From PALSA-600 sp963842335 (GTDB taxonomy: Bacteria > Actinomycetota > Thermoleophilia > Gaiellales > Gaiellaceae): a stretch of 64,000 nt of DNA. Below, piece by piece: positions 7,770 to 16,685 of this stretch. The notes under the pieces were generated by a model. It saw only the letters and a list, made by a program, of their open reading frames with translations. It did no database searches and had not been told where the DNA came from. Each line of letters opens with the position of its first letter. The stretch's first letter is position 1. The stretch covers positions 434,001-498,000 of the forward strand of contig CAWJGF010000010.1 of NCBI GenBank assembly GCA_963842335.1, read 5' to 3'. The translations under genes and the position numbers were made by a program.

Positions 7770-8981
7770 ATGCCTTTCTACCAGCGCCTCGGAGAGCTGC
7801 CGCGCAAGCGCCACATCGTCGCCCGCGACAACGGCACGCTGCTCACCGAGGAGGTGATGGGGTTCGAGGGCTTCTCCGGCCTCGAGTCGATCCTCTACCA
7901 CCTTCAGTCGCCCTGCCGGGTGATCGAAGTCGGCTCGTTCGAGCCGATCGAGCGTAAGGAGTGGGTGCCCGACACGCACGCACATCGGCACCTGAAGACG
8001 TGGGACGTGAAACCCGGCGGTGACGCGGTCGGCGGCAGGCAGCTGCTGATGTGGAACGCCGATGTCGAGATCTCGCTCTGCCGCCCGACGGAAGAGATGG
8101 ACTACTTCTTCCGCAACGGCGAAGGCGACGAGGTGATCTTCGTGCACGAGGGCTCGGGCACGCTCGAGACGATCTTCGGCGACCTGCCGTACAGCTCCGG
8201 TGACTACCTCGTCGTGCCGCGTGGGACGACCTACCGCTTTGCGCCCGTGGGGCCGCAGCGGCACCTCGTCTTCGAGACGCCCGGGCTGATCACCATCCCG
8301 AAGCGCTATCGGAACGAGCACGGCCAGTTGATGGAGCATGCGCCGTACTACCACCGCGACATCCACCCGCCGACCGAGCTGCACACGCACCGCGACCGCG
8401 GCAACCACACGCTCAAGGTTCGCGTGCGCGACGGCTACCAGACCTACGTGATCGATTACCACCCCTTCGACGTGATCGGCTGGGACGGTTACGTCTACCC
8501 CTGGACGTTCTCGATCCACGACTTCGAGCCGATCACCGGTCGCATTCACATGCCGCCGCCGTCACATCAGACGTTCGCGGGACCGAACTTCGTCATCTGC
8601 TCGTTCTGCCCTCGCAAGCTCGACTTCGACCCGGAAGCGATTCCGATCCCGTACCACCACTCGAACCTGCAGAGCGAGGAGATGCTCTATTACGTCGACG
8701 GCAACTTCTCGTCGCGCAAAGGCATCGAGCTGGGCTCGGTGACGCTGCATCCATCAGGGCTCCCGCATGGGCCGCAGCCCGGCCTGGCCGAGCGCTCCCT
8801 CGGGATGACCGAGACGCACGAGCTCGCGGTGATGTGCGACACGTTCCACCCGTTGAAGCTGTCGAAGCTCTCGCACGACCTCGACGACGGCAAATACATG
8901 TTCTCCTGGGCCGAAGACCCGGCCGCGGGCGACGGCCGCACGCCGGACGACGACCCCGCCGGCGTCACCTCCCACTTTTAG
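7770..8981 (+). CDS. hmgA: Homogentisate 1,2-dioxygenase
   Basis: Opens the ring of homogentisate to give maleylacetoacetate, using Fe(II). It is 403 residues with a cupin core. The spacing of H297, E303 and H333 (in IPYHHSNLQSEE and HPSGLPHGP) equals the H-x5-E-x29-H ligand spacing of characterised enzymes. The long N-terminal arm and the SIHDFEPITGRIHMPP segment are also typical. It acts between hpd and FAH in tyrosine catabolism. The TAG stop shares its G with the GTG of the next gene (TAGTG). Confidence 0.95.
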   Translation: MPFYQRLGELPRKRHIVARDNGTLLTEEVMGFEGFSGLESILYHLQSPCRVIEVGSFEPIERKEWVPDTHAHRHLKTWDVKPGGDAVGGRQLLMWNADVEISLCRPTEEMDYFFRNGEGDEVIFVHEGSGTLETIFGDLPYSSGDYLVVPRGTTYRFAPVGPQRHLVFETPGLITIPKRYRNEHGQLMEHAPYYHRDIHPPTELHTHRDRGNHTLKVRVRDGYQTYVIDYHPFDVIGWDGYVYPWTFSIHDFEPITGRIHMPPPSHQTFAGPNFVICSFCPRKLDFDPEAIPIPYHHSNLQSEEMLYYVDGNFSSRKGIELGSVTLHPSGLPHGPQPGLAERSLGMTETHELAVMCDTFHPLKLSKLSHDLDDGKYMFSWAEDPAAGDGRTPDDDPAGVTSHF

Positions 8982-9571
8982 TGCAACTCGTTCTCGACTG
9001 GGACGGCACCTGCACCGTCCGGGACTCGCTCGTCGCGGCGATCCACGATCTCGGCGATCCGTCCGTCTACGAGGGCGCCTTTCAGGAGAAGTTCGGGAGC
9101 TATGGCGAAGCGCTCGCGGCGGAGATCGCGACGCTGCAGGTGACGACGGACGAGGCCGCGGCCTGGGCCGTCGCGAACGTCGAGCTGCGGCCGGGATTCC
9201 ACGAGATCGTCGAGCAGTACCGGCCGGTCATCGTCTCGAGCGGGCTCCCGCAACTCATCCGGCCGGTGCTCGAACGCGAGGGAGTCGAGGTGGAGCTTCG
9301 CTCGAATGACGCCGAGCCGAGCCCGGAAGGCTGGCGCGTGATCTTCCGCGACGAAGGCGTCTGCCCGGTGTGTGGTGACAAGTGCAAACGCCGCTCGCTC
9401 CCCTCGGGCAGGCCACTCGTCTTCGTCGGTGACGGCTGGTCGGATCGCTGCGCATCCCTCGCGGCCGACCGCGTGTTCGCACGCACTGGCCTCGCCTCGT
9501 ACCTCGACGAGCAGGGCGTTCCGTACGACCCGTACGAGACCCTCTTCGATGTCGCTGCTGCGATTTCCTGA
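8981..9571 (+). CDS. HAD-superfamily phosphatase, MtnX/SerB-like
   Basis: Predicted phosphatase of 196 residues. HAD motif I is LDWDGT with nucleophile D6 and acid/base D8, motif II is the Ser of VSSGLP, a basic residue follows in CKRRSL, and motif IV is VGDGWSD. A CPVCGDKCK cluster near residue 130 resembles the Cys-rich cap insert of MtnX-like enzymes. The start is GTG 8981, one base into the hmgA stop. The open frame extends upstream only as an hmgA shadow. The substrate is not determined; hydroxy-ketopentenyl-phosphate and phosphoserine are the main candidates. Confidence 0.82.
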   Translation: MQLVLDWDGTCTVRDSLVAAIHDLGDPSVYEGAFQEKFGSYGEALAAEIATLQVTTDEAAAWAVANVELRPGFHEIVEQYRPVIVSSGLPQLIRPVLEREGVEVELRSNDAEPSPEGWRVIFRDEGVCPVCGDKCKRRSLPSGRPLVFVGDGWSDRCASLAADRVFARTGLASYLDEQGVPYDPYETLFDVAAAIS

Positions 9572-10355
9572 GCCGTTCGACTTCGCGCTTTCGACGGGCC
9601 GTTTCCGGGCGTTCGGCACCGATCTCGCGAACCGCCTCGTCGACTCGACGCTCTATCGCGCAGTAGGCGAGCGAGAAGTGCGCATCGTCGCCAGGCCGGG
9701 TGGCGTCGACGTCGAGCCGCTCGACGTCGAGACCGAGCCCGTCGTCGCGCGGCTGCTTGGTGCGCCGTTCGAGCTCGAGCCCTTCTACACGTGGGCCGAG
9801 CGCGATCTTGTGCTGGCGCCGATCGTCGCTCGCTTGCGCGGTTTTCGCCCTCCGCTTTCACCCGACCCCTTCGAGTCGCTCGTCACGTCGATCACCGCAC
9901 AGCAGGTATCCCTCTTCTCCGCGGTCGCGATGCGGAACCGGATGGTGGAGCGGTTCGGTGCGCAGGTCGGGGAGGCATGGTCGTTCCCGACGCGCGAGCG
10001 CATGGCGTTGGCGCACGAAGATGAGCTCTTCGCGTGCGGCTTCTCTCGCCGAAAGGCCGAGTACGTGATCGGCCTCGCCCGGAGCGACCTCGACCTCGGG
10101 GAGCTCGCGAGCCTCGATGACGACGAGGTCCGCACGCGCATCACTGCCGTCCGAGGGCTCGGCCCGTGGACAGCCGAATGGTTCCTGGCGCGCCATCTCG
10201 CCCGGCCCCGCGCGTGGCCGGCCGGTGATCTGGTGCTGCGCAAGGCCGCCGCCGTTCTCTACGGTGTCGAGGTGATCGAGCTCGGCCGCCGCCTCGACCC
10301 GTTCCAGAACCTGTCCGCGCACTACCTGCTGACGGGGTTGCTGACGACGCCGTGA
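9549..10355 (+). CDS. DNA-3-methyladenine glycosylase II, AlkA-like
   Basis: Base-excision repair enzyme that removes alkylated bases. It is 268 residues with an HhH-GPD domain (about 105-265). The helix-hairpin-helix VRGLGPWTAEWFLARHL is followed by the catalytic Asp D227 in WPAGDLVLRKA. No C-terminal Fe-S cysteine cluster is seen, which fits AlkA rather than Nth/MutY. ATG 9549 lies 20 bases inside the end of the phosphatase gene and gives the family-like N-terminus LLRFPEPFDFALS. Confidence 0.9.
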   Translation: MSLLRFPEPFDFALSTGRFRAFGTDLANRLVDSTLYRAVGEREVRIVARPGGVDVEPLDVETEPVVARLLGAPFELEPFYTWAERDLVLAPIVARLRGFRPPLSPDPFESLVTSITAQQVSLFSAVAMRNRMVERFGAQVGEAWSFPTRERMALAHEDELFACGFSRRKAEYVIGLARSDLDLGELASLDDDEVRTRITAVRGLGPWTAEWFLARHLARPRAWPAGDLVLRKAAAVLYGVEVIELGRRLDPFQNLSAHYLLTGLLTTP

Positions 10356-11295
10356 ACGTGCGGCGCGCCACCGAGTCCGACGAGGCGATCCTCCGTGAGC
10401 TCTGGGAGGAGTTCGAGGCGGAGGTTCCGGAGCCGCCCGGGTTCGTGCCGGAGACGTGGGCGGAGGAATGGAGCGACACGCTCGACGACCTGCGCAACGG
10501 GTCGGTGTTCCTCGCCGAGGACGAGCAGGGCGTCGTCGGCGTCGCCCGCGCCGAGGCTCCGATCAGGACGCGAACGCACATCCAGTTCGTCTACGTTCGC
10601 CCGCGCGCCCGCCGCGAGGGCGTGACGAAGGCGCTGCTCGCCGAGTGCGTGCAGGACGCGCGAGATCGCGGGGCGACGAACATCAGCCTCGAGGTGCTGA
10701 TCGCGAACGAGGACGCGGTTGCGGTGTGGCGCCGGCTCGGATTCGTCGAGCACGCCCGGTTGCTGTCGACGCCGCTCGACACACTCGCGGCGCGCCTCGA
10801 GCATTCGCCGGCCGGAGAATCGCGCGCCGTCACGCACGTGCAGTCAGACGACGGGGTCTCGGTCGAGCGCGCAGTCGGTCATTTCATCCCGAAGCTCGAG
10901 GCGCCGGCCGTGACCACACACGACAGTTGGATCCGGATCGCCGATCCGTTGCTCGACCGCGACCGCGAGGCACACGGCCGGTTTGCGCGGGAGCTCTCGG
11001 AGCGCCTCGGCGCCGTCACGGTCGCGCTCGCGCTCGAGGGCGAGGTCGTGCGCTTCCGTCTCTACGAACGAGGTCGCATGGTCGACGAGTACCTCTCCGT
11101 GCCGACCTACTACGGGCCGCTGCCGAAGGGCGACGAGCTCGCGTTGGCAGCCAACCCGACGCTCGTGGCGCGCCTCACAGGCGCCGATCGGGACGCGGTG
11201 AAGCGCGTCGCGCGCTCGGCGGACACCCCGCGGAGCTGCCACCGCCCAAGGAGCTCTACGAGCAGGTTGCGCGCCTGATGGGGCTGGAGCCGTGA
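10352..11295 (+). pseudogene. GNAT acetyltransferase gene with -1 frameshift near its 3' end
   Basis: The N-terminal 150 residues form a GNAT domain: VRRATESDEAILRELWEEFE, then acetyl-CoA loop VYVRPRARREGVTKALL, then ISLEVLIANEDAVAVWRRLGF. A second alpha/beta domain follows. Read straight, the frame ends at 11278 with a nonsense Ser/Arg tail. One base backwards, from about 11205-11212, the other frame gives ALGGHPAELPPPKELYEQVA and ends with TGA 11293-11295, which forms a GTGA overlap with the next start. Both the sensible C-terminus and the operon-style overlap say one base is missing here, by mutation or sequence error. Confidence 0.75.
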
Positions 11296-11819
11296 AGCTC
11301 TACGACGCGGCGCGGTGCCCGTACTGCGCGCGAGTGCGCATCGCCATGGCCGAGAAGAGCCTCGTTCCCGAGACAGTCGAGATCGACCTGTCCGACCGGC
11401 CCGCCTGGATCTACGAACTGAACCCGTCGGGCCGCGTGCCTGTGCTTGACGACGGCTTCGTGCTGCCCGAGTCGGTCGTGATCATGGAGTTCCTCGACGA
11501 GGCGTATCCCGAGCATCCGCTCCTGCCGGTGGACGCCCGCGAGCGGGCGCAGGCACGGCTCGAGGTCCATCGTTTCGACGACGACCTCGGTGACGACTAC
11601 TACGCCTTCCGCCGCGGTGACGCCAACAGCCTGGCCGACAGGCTCGCCGTCCTCGAACTCGGCCGGAGCCTCTACACGGACATCGCGTACGTGCCGTGGG
11701 TGATTCGCGCCCGGGACATGCTCGGTGTCGAACTGCCGGCGGGGCTCGCGGGCTGGCTCGAGCGCTTCGCGGCGCGACCGTCGATCGCCGCTGAGATCGA
11801 GGTCGTGAAGAGCCTGTGA
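11292..11819 (+). CDS. Glutathione S-transferase-like protein with CPYC motif
   Basis: 175 residues. The thioredoxin-fold N-terminal domain carries C9-P-Y-C12 and the cis-Pro segment GRVPVLDDG, then the ESVVIMEFLDEAYP signature of omega/zeta-like GSTs. A helical C-terminal domain shorter than usual follows. It sits downstream of the homogentisate genes, so it could serve as maleylacetoacetate isomerase, but the CPYC pair also fits a dithiol oxidoreductase. GTG start overlaps the corrected stop of the GNAT gene. Confidence 0.85.
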   Translation: MKLYDAARCPYCARVRIAMAEKSLVPETVEIDLSDRPAWIYELNPSGRVPVLDDGFVLPESVVIMEFLDEAYPEHPLLPVDARERAQARLEVHRFDDDLGDDYYAFRRGDANSLADRLAVLELGRSLYTDIAYVPWVIRARDMLGVELPAGLAGWLERFAARPSIAAEIEVVKSL

Positions 11820-12169
11820 GCGAGATCGCAATCGACGAGCTCTCGACTCGGCTCGGCGAGCTCGCGTTGCTCGATGTGCGGACGGCGTCGGAGTTCGACG
11901 GTAGCGGCGGCAGCCCGTGCGACCCCCGCCAGGGTCACATTCCGGGCGCCCGCAACGTCGATGTGTACAGCCTGATGCAGCTCGAACGCGAGCAGATCGA
12001 GGCGGCGATCGGCGTCGAGCCCGGCGCGGAGATCGTCGCGTACTGTCACAGCGGCTCGCGGTCGGCGATCGCGACACAGATGCTGCGCGCGCTTGGGTAC
12101 GAGGCGCGCAACTACGTGGGCTCGTGGCACGAGTGGTCACGCCACGACGATCTGCCGATCGAGGCCTGA
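11816..12169 (+). CDS. Rhodanese-domain protein
   Basis: Single rhodanese domain of 117 residues with probable sulfur-transferase activity. The active-site Cys is C77 in VAYCHSGSRSA, preceded by the LLDVRTASEFDG and GHIPGARNVDVYSL motifs of the fold. The loop CHSGSR has the six-residue length that accommodates sulfur rather than phosphate. GTGA overlap with the GST-like gene makes it the last gene of this operon. It meets the next minus-strand gene tail to tail with 9 bases between stops. Confidence 0.88.
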   Translation: MSEIAIDELSTRLGELALLDVRTASEFDGSGGSPCDPRQGHIPGARNVDVYSLMQLEREQIEAAIGVEPGAEIVAYCHSGSRSAIATQMLRALGYEARNYVGSWHEWSRHDDLPIEA

Positions 12170-12178
12170 GAGCCCGAC

Positions 12179-12859
12179 TTACAAGCTCATGGCGGTGGCG
12201 AGGAAGGCACGGCAGATCGCTCGCCCGTGCTCCTGCCAGGGGGCCAGCTTCTCGTCGAGCTCGGCCGCGAGCTCGTCGAGGGAGCGCGGCAACTCGGCCT
12301 CGTCCTCGGCGAACCACTGCAGCACCTGCTCGCGCCGCACTTCGGGGTGGAACTGCAGTCCCCAGGCCGAGCCGTCGACCCGGAATGCCTGCGGCGTCGG
12401 GCCGATCGCGAGCGTCACTGCGCCGTCGGGTACGTCGAAGCGGTAGCCGTTCGCGTTCAGGGCTTCGAAGCGGGGCGGTAGGACGCCGAGGACGGGATCG
12501 TCCATGCCCGCAGTGGTCAGCTCCGTGTCGTAAAAGCCGGCGAGCACGCCCCCGACGGGCTCCACCGTCGCACCGAGCGCGTGTGCCAGCGTCTGCGCGC
12601 CCAGGCAGACGCCGAGGAGCGGCCGCTGCTCGGCGACGAAGCGTCGCAACGCCTCGTACTCCTCGCGTAGCCAGGGATGTTCGAGCTCCTCGCCGACGTT
12701 CTGGTCGCCGCCAAACACGAGCACCGCATCGGCGCCGTCGGGCGGACTGCCTTGCAGGCGGATATCCCATTCCACGAGCTCGTGCCCTTCAGCTGCGATC
12801 ACGTCGCCGAACAGCTCCGGCCGCACCAGCGGGCCGTGGATGATCGCGAGCACCTGCAT
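12179..12859 (-). CDS. Type 1 (class I) glutamine amidotransferase-like protein
   Basis: GATase1 fold, 226 residues. Nucleophile C85 lies in LLGVCLGAQTLAHALG and the His-Glu pair H171/E173 in LQFHPEV, so the triad is complete. It stands alone, without a synthetase partner, like GuaA-type amidotransferase homologues of unknown acceptor. The start is ATG 12859, which shares a base with the TGA of the DUF72 gene (TGATG). A longer frame upstream is only an antisense shadow. Confidence 0.88.
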   Translation of the reverse strand: MQVLAIIHGPLVRPELFGDVIAAEGHELVEWDIRLQGSPPDGADAVLVFGGDQNVGEELEHPWLREEYEALRRFVAEQRPLLGVCLGAQTLAHALGATVEPVGGVLAGFYDTELTTAGMDDPVLGVLPPRFEALNANGYRFDVPDGAVTLAIGPTPQAFRVDGSAWGLQFHPEVRREQVLQWFAEDEAELPRSLDELAAELDEKLAPWQEHGRAICRAFLATAMSL

Positions 12860-13770
12860 CAGGCCGTGGGGATCTTCTCCTCGTCGAGCAGCTTGCGGAG
12901 GAGTTGAGCCCCGGCGGGGGCCTGCGCGATGCCGTCGGTCTGGTTGTTGTTGTTGAAGAACGCGTACGACTGTTCCGAGGCAGTCGAGAGCTCGCGCAGT
13001 GGGCCGACCCACTCACGCAACTCGTCCTCGCCGTAGAGATGGTCGAAGCGCTGCGCCGCCGACCCGCCGCGCGCGTTCCATGTGGCTGCGTTGCGTCCGT
13101 GGAAGCGAACGTAGGAGACCGGGGACGTGGTCGCGACGAGCGTCTCGGGCACGTTGCCGGCCTCGACCTTCGGAGCATCGACCACGACCCAGGCGATCTC
13201 GCGCTCCTCGAGCCAGCGCAGCAACTCGTCGCGGATCGTCTCGGCGAACCACGATCGGTGTCGTGGCTCGAACAGCATCAGGTCGCCGCCGAGCTGGTCG
13301 TTTGCCCACTCGAGGTAGTCGAGCGACGACGGTTTCCAGACGACGTACGGCGGCATCTGGAAGAGGAGCCCGCCGAGCTTCCCGGCCGCGCGCAACGGCT
13401 CGAGTGCGCCAAGGAACTCGCGGAACACGCCTGCGCGCACCTCGCGCGGCGGGCGGTCGACCCGCCCGCGCGAATCCACGGGCAGCCCGGCGCGCAGGTC
13501 GGGCGGCACCTGCTCGAGCTTCACGGGGTGGCGCGTCATGAGCCCGAATGCCTTCACGTGCATCACGAAGTCGTCGGGCGTGCGCTCGACCCAGCCGCGC
13601 ACCATCTGCTCGGTGGGAACGCGATAGTACGTCGAGTCGACCTCGACGGTCGAGAACCGCTCGGCGTAGTAGGCGAGGCGCTCCCTTGGAGGCGTTCCCG
13701 GCGGATACCAGTGCTTCGAGAGGGCGTCGTCCGCCCACGAGCACGTACCGATCCGGATCGCCGCAGGCAT
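12859..13770 (-). CDS. DUF72 (YecE-like) protein
   Basis: 303 residues with a TIM-barrel-like DUF72 fold. Recognised by IRIGTCSWADDALSKHWYPP at the N-terminus, then FSTVEVDSTYYRVP, FVMHVKAFGLMT and the C-terminal VRFHGRNAATWN and YAFFNNNNQTDG segments. The molecular function of the family is not established. It is followed without a gap by the amidotransferase gene, so the two are co-transcribed. Confidence 0.9.
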   Translation of the reverse strand: MPAAIRIGTCSWADDALSKHWYPPGTPPRERLAYYAERFSTVEVDSTYYRVPTEQMVRGWVERTPDDFVMHVKAFGLMTRHPVKLEQVPPDLRAGLPVDSRGRVDRPPREVRAGVFREFLGALEPLRAAGKLGGLLFQMPPYVVWKPSSLDYLEWANDQLGGDLMLFEPRHRSWFAETIRDELLRWLEEREIAWVVVDAPKVEAGNVPETLVATTSPVSYVRFHGRNAATWNARGGSAAQRFDHLYGEDELREWVGPLRELSTASEQSYAFFNNNNQTDGIAQAPAGAQLLRKLLDEEKIPTA

Positions 13771-13782
13771 GATCTGCGAGAC

Positions 13783-15114
13783 CTATCCGCTCACGGGGTG
13801 CCGCAGCGTCTGCAGGGTGAGGAACGCCGGGCCGAGGGCGATCGAGCCGTGGTCGCCGAATCCCAGGTAGGCGAAGTCCGACCCACCGTCGCCCCCGAAT
13901 CTGAGCGTCAGCCGCGTGCCCTTCGGCAGGTACTGCACGTAGTTCGCGAGCCGGACCGTCTGCAGCCCGACCTTCGGCTTGATCGCGCCGTGTGTGATCA
14001 CACGGTTGCCGGCGAGCACGACCGCGACGAGTCGCGGGTAGTTGTGCAGCTTGCGCACCTGCACCTTCAGGGTCGAGACGCCGAAGGTCTCGAGGCTGCT
14101 CTGGAACCGCGACCCGGTGCGCAGAAGCGACGTGCCGCGGAACTCCACGCCAACGTGTTTCGTCGGTGGAACGCCCGCGTACGAGACGCGCTTGTTTCCA
14201 CTGGCGGCGGCGATCGTGACCGGCTTCGACCGGTCGATGCCGTTCGGGAGGCCCTTCAGGTAGTGGTCGTACCAGGCAAGCCCCTGCGAGACCACGTACT
14301 CGTAGTCCTGGCCAGGGAACGTCGATGGCGGATGGCCGAACTGCCCGACGTAGAGGTGCTTCGGGCCGCGCACCCTGGTGTAGCCGTTCAAGGCCTGCGA
14401 CACGTCGAACGCGTAGTCGACGCGGCCCTGGAACATGTAGACCGGCGTCTTCACGCCTGCGAGCTTCGTGATCGACGAGCGCCGGGCGGCGATCGCCTTG
14501 AGCGCAGGCAGGTTGTTGGATCGGACGGCTTCCGTTTGCAGCTGGGCGATCAGCGGCGATCGCGCCGCGACCGCCTCTGCGAAGCCGGCGACGATCCCCG
14601 AGCGGGCGACGTCCCCCGGCCAGAGCGCGCTGTACAGATCGGTCCAGGTCGCCACAACCTCCGCTGCCTTGTAGGGGATCCCTGCGACGAGCCCGTTCCA
14701 GACCTGGCCACCTCCGTACGAGATGCCCCAGGCCCCGATCTCGCTGTTGCTCACCTGCGGCAGCCCGGCAAAGAACGACTCCATCGCGCGCTCGTCGGAG
14801 GTCTCTTTCGGCCCGGCGAGCTCGAGGTCGCCCGTCGAGGTCCCGCTGCCGCGATCGGAGTACGCGAGCGCCGCGTACCCGTGCGCCGCGAAGATCTGCG
14901 CGACCGGCGCCACCTCGTCCTTGGAGCCGCCGAGGCCGTGCAGCACCAGCACACCCGGCCAGCCGCCGGCGGGAACCGCGCCGCTCGGTCGGTACAGGTC
15001 GTACGCAATCGACGTGCCGTCGGACATCGTTCTCGTGCCGCTCTGCTTGTTGAGTGCCTGCGCCGGCGCCGTCCAGAGCAGAGCCGCCGCGACGACGATC
15101 AGGAGTCGTCTCAC
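13783..15114 (-). CDS. Secreted alpha/beta hydrolase, CocE/NonD-like
   Basis: 443 residues. A signal peptide (MRRLLIVVAAALLWTAPAQA) is followed by a hydrolase domain: oxyanion-loop HGLGGSKDE at 59-67, nucleophile S132 in WGISYGG, acid D233 in GRVDYAFD and H261 in QFGHPPS. A C-terminal jelly-roll-like domain (about 320-443) resembles X-Pro dipeptidyl peptidase/CocE proteins. Probably a secreted esterase or peptidase; substrate unknown. GTG 15114 is preferred because it follows its promoter hexamer by 6 nt. Confidence 0.85.
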   Translation of the reverse strand: MRRLLIVVAAALLWTAPAQALNKQSGTRTMSDGTSIAYDLYRPSGAVPAGGWPGVLVLHGLGGSKDEVAPVAQIFAAHGYAALAYSDRGSGTSTGDLELAGPKETSDERAMESFFAGLPQVSNSEIGAWGISYGGGQVWNGLVAGIPYKAAEVVATWTDLYSALWPGDVARSGIVAGFAEAVAARSPLIAQLQTEAVRSNNLPALKAIAARRSSITKLAGVKTPVYMFQGRVDYAFDVSQALNGYTRVRGPKHLYVGQFGHPPSTFPGQDYEYVVSQGLAWYDHYLKGLPNGIDRSKPVTIAAASGNKRVSYAGVPPTKHVGVEFRGTSLLRTGSRFQSSLETFGVSTLKVQVRKLHNYPRLVAVVLAGNRVITHGAIKPKVGLQTVRLANYVQYLPKGTRLTLRFGGDGGSDFAYLGFGDHGSIALGPAFLTLQTLRHPVSG

Positions 15115-15120
15115 GGCGGC

Positions 15121-15126
15121 AGGGTA
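15121..15126 (-). promoter_or_regulatory. -10 hexamer TACCCT (minus) before secreted hydrolase
   Basis: Spacer of 6 nt to GTG 15114; back to back with the murI hexamer 10 bases away. Confidence 0.5.
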
Positions 15127-15136
15127 GCCAGGCTCC

Positions 15137-15142
15137 TACAAT
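15137..15142 (+). promoter_or_regulatory. -10 hexamer TACAAT before murI
   Basis: Close to consensus TATAAT; spacer CGCGGC, 6 nt, to ATG 15149. Confidence 0.6.
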
Positions 15143-15148
15143 CGCGGC

Positions 15149-15970
15149 ATGAGCGACACGCGCCCGATCGGCGTCTTCGACTCGGGCGTCGGCGGGCTCA
15201 CCGTCCTCCACGAGTGCCTCGTCTCGATGCCCAATGAGGACTTCGTCTATCTCGGCGACCACGCGCGCCTGCCCTACGGGCCCCGCAGCCGCGAGGAGGT
15301 GCAGCGCTTCGCGCACGAGATCGGTGTCTACCTCGAGCGTCAGGGCGTGAAGATGGTGGTGGTCGCGTGCAACACCGCCACCTCGGTCGCGCTGCCGGAT
15401 CTGCAGGAGCAGCTGGGCGTCCCGGTCGTGTCGGTGATCGTCCCCGAGGCGCACGCGGCGGTCCAGGCGACGCGCAACCGGCACATCGGTCTGCTTGCGA
15501 CCGAGCTGACGGTCGCGAGCGGACGGTACGAGACGCTCGTCCACACCCTCGACGCTGGAGCCCACGTCACGGCAGTTGCCTGCCCCAAGCTGGTGCCGCT
15601 GATCGAGGCGGGCGACACCTACAGCGATGAGATCGTCGCGGCGGTGCGCGAATACGCCGAGCCGCTGAAGGGCGCCGGGTGCGACACGGTGATCCTCGGG
15701 TGCACGCACTACCCGCTCCTGCGGCCGGTTTTTCAACGCACCTTCGGGCGCGATGTGACGCTCGTGTTCTCGGCCGACGAGACCGCGCGTGAGGTCGCGG
15801 AGACGCTCGCGCGCAAAGGCTTCGACAACGACCCGGATCGTGAGGGCAGCTACCGCTTCCTCACCACCGGCGATCCTGTGCTCTTCCGCTCGCTCGGCGA
15901 GCGGTTCTTGCAGTTGCCGCTCGGCGAAGTCGAGCAGGTTCACATCGCCGAATTGGAGGCTGTTGCATGA
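15149..15970 (+). CDS. murI: Glutamate racemase
   Basis: Makes D-glutamate for peptidoglycan. It is 273 residues. The catalytic cysteines are C74 in ACNTATSV and C185 in LGCTHYPL, with the substrate loop FDSGVGGLTV at 10-19. All are intact. It begins a housekeeping operon with rph and rdgB; its stop overlaps the rph ATG (ATGA). Confidence 0.96.
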   Translation: MSDTRPIGVFDSGVGGLTVLHECLVSMPNEDFVYLGDHARLPYGPRSREEVQRFAHEIGVYLERQGVKMVVVACNTATSVALPDLQEQLGVPVVSVIVPEAHAAVQATRNRHIGLLATELTVASGRYETLVHTLDAGAHVTAVACPKLVPLIEAGDTYSDEIVAAVREYAEPLKGAGCDTVILGCTHYPLLRPVFQRTFGRDVTLVFSADETAREVAETLARKGFDNDPDREGSYRFLTTGDPVLFRSLGERFLQLPLGEVEQVHIAELEAVA

Positions 15971-16677
15971 GAAATGACGGGCGCAAGCCTGACCAGTTGA
16001 GACCTGTCGTTGCGGACGCGAACTTCCTCGAGCAGCCGCACGGCGTGGTGCTCTGGTCGCAGGGCAAGACCCGCGTGCTGTGCACGGCGTCGGTGCAGGA
16101 CGGCGTGCCGCGCTGGCTGCATCGTTCAGGCCGCGGTTGGATGACGGCGGAGTACTCGCTGCTGCCGGCGTCGACGGGCGAGCGCACCGATCGCGAAGCC
16201 GCGCGCGGCAAGCAAGGCGGGCGCACGGTCGAGATCCAGCGGCTGATCGGTCGCGCGCTTCGCGGCGTCGTCGACTTCCAGGCGCTTGGTGAGCGCACCG
16301 TCTACCTCGATTGCGACGTGCTCCAGGCAGATGGTGGCACACGTTGCGCGGCGATCACCGGTGCATACGTCGCCGCGCAGCGTGCGCTCGATCGGTTCGG
16401 GCTCTCGAAGGCCCTCGCCGGGTCTGTCGCAGCGGTCTCGGTCGGTGTCGTCGAGGGCGAATCGTTCCTCGACCTCGACTACTCCGAGGACTCGAACGCC
16501 GACGTCGACCTGAACGTCGTGATGACCGGTGACGGTTTGTTCGTCGAAGTGCAGGCGACCGCGGAGAAGGTGCCGTTCGACCGCGCACGTCTCGATGGCC
16601 TGCTCGACTTGGCGGCGGCGGGGATCGAGGATCTCCAGGCGTTCCAGCAGGAAGCAATCGACGCGCCGCGCGACTGA
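15967..16677 (+). CDS. rph: Ribonuclease PH
   Basis: Phosphorolytic 3'-to-5' exoribonuclease that trims tRNA 3' ends. It is 236 residues with a PH-domain fold. Typical segments are MRNDGRKPDQLRPV, GKTRVLCTASV, the RTVEIQRLIGRALRGVVD phosphate-binding stretch and CDVLQADGGTRCAAITGA. No part is missing. It is coupled to murI upstream and sits 8 bases before rdgB, a common rph-rdgB arrangement. Confidence 0.96.
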   Translation: MRNDGRKPDQLRPVVADANFLEQPHGVVLWSQGKTRVLCTASVQDGVPRWLHRSGRGWMTAEYSLLPASTGERTDREAARGKQGGRTVEIQRLIGRALRGVVDFQALGERTVYLDCDVLQADGGTRCAAITGAYVAAQRALDRFGLSKALAGSVAAVSVGVVEGESFLDLDYSEDSNADVDLNVVMTGDGLFVEVQATAEKVPFDRARLDGLLDLAAAGIEDLQAFQQEAIDAPRD

Positions 16678-16685
16678 GCCGGCGC

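Noticed and set aside
12904..15237. Plus-strand open frame of 777 codons
   Set aside because: Antisense shadow of the DUF72 protein and secreted hydrolase; no motif or start signal.
13013..16342. Minus-strand open frame of about 1,100 codons across murI, rph and the secreted hydrolase
   Set aside because: Frequent in high-GC DNA; it is antisense to several well-supported genes and has an Arg/Pro/Ala-rich shadow composition.
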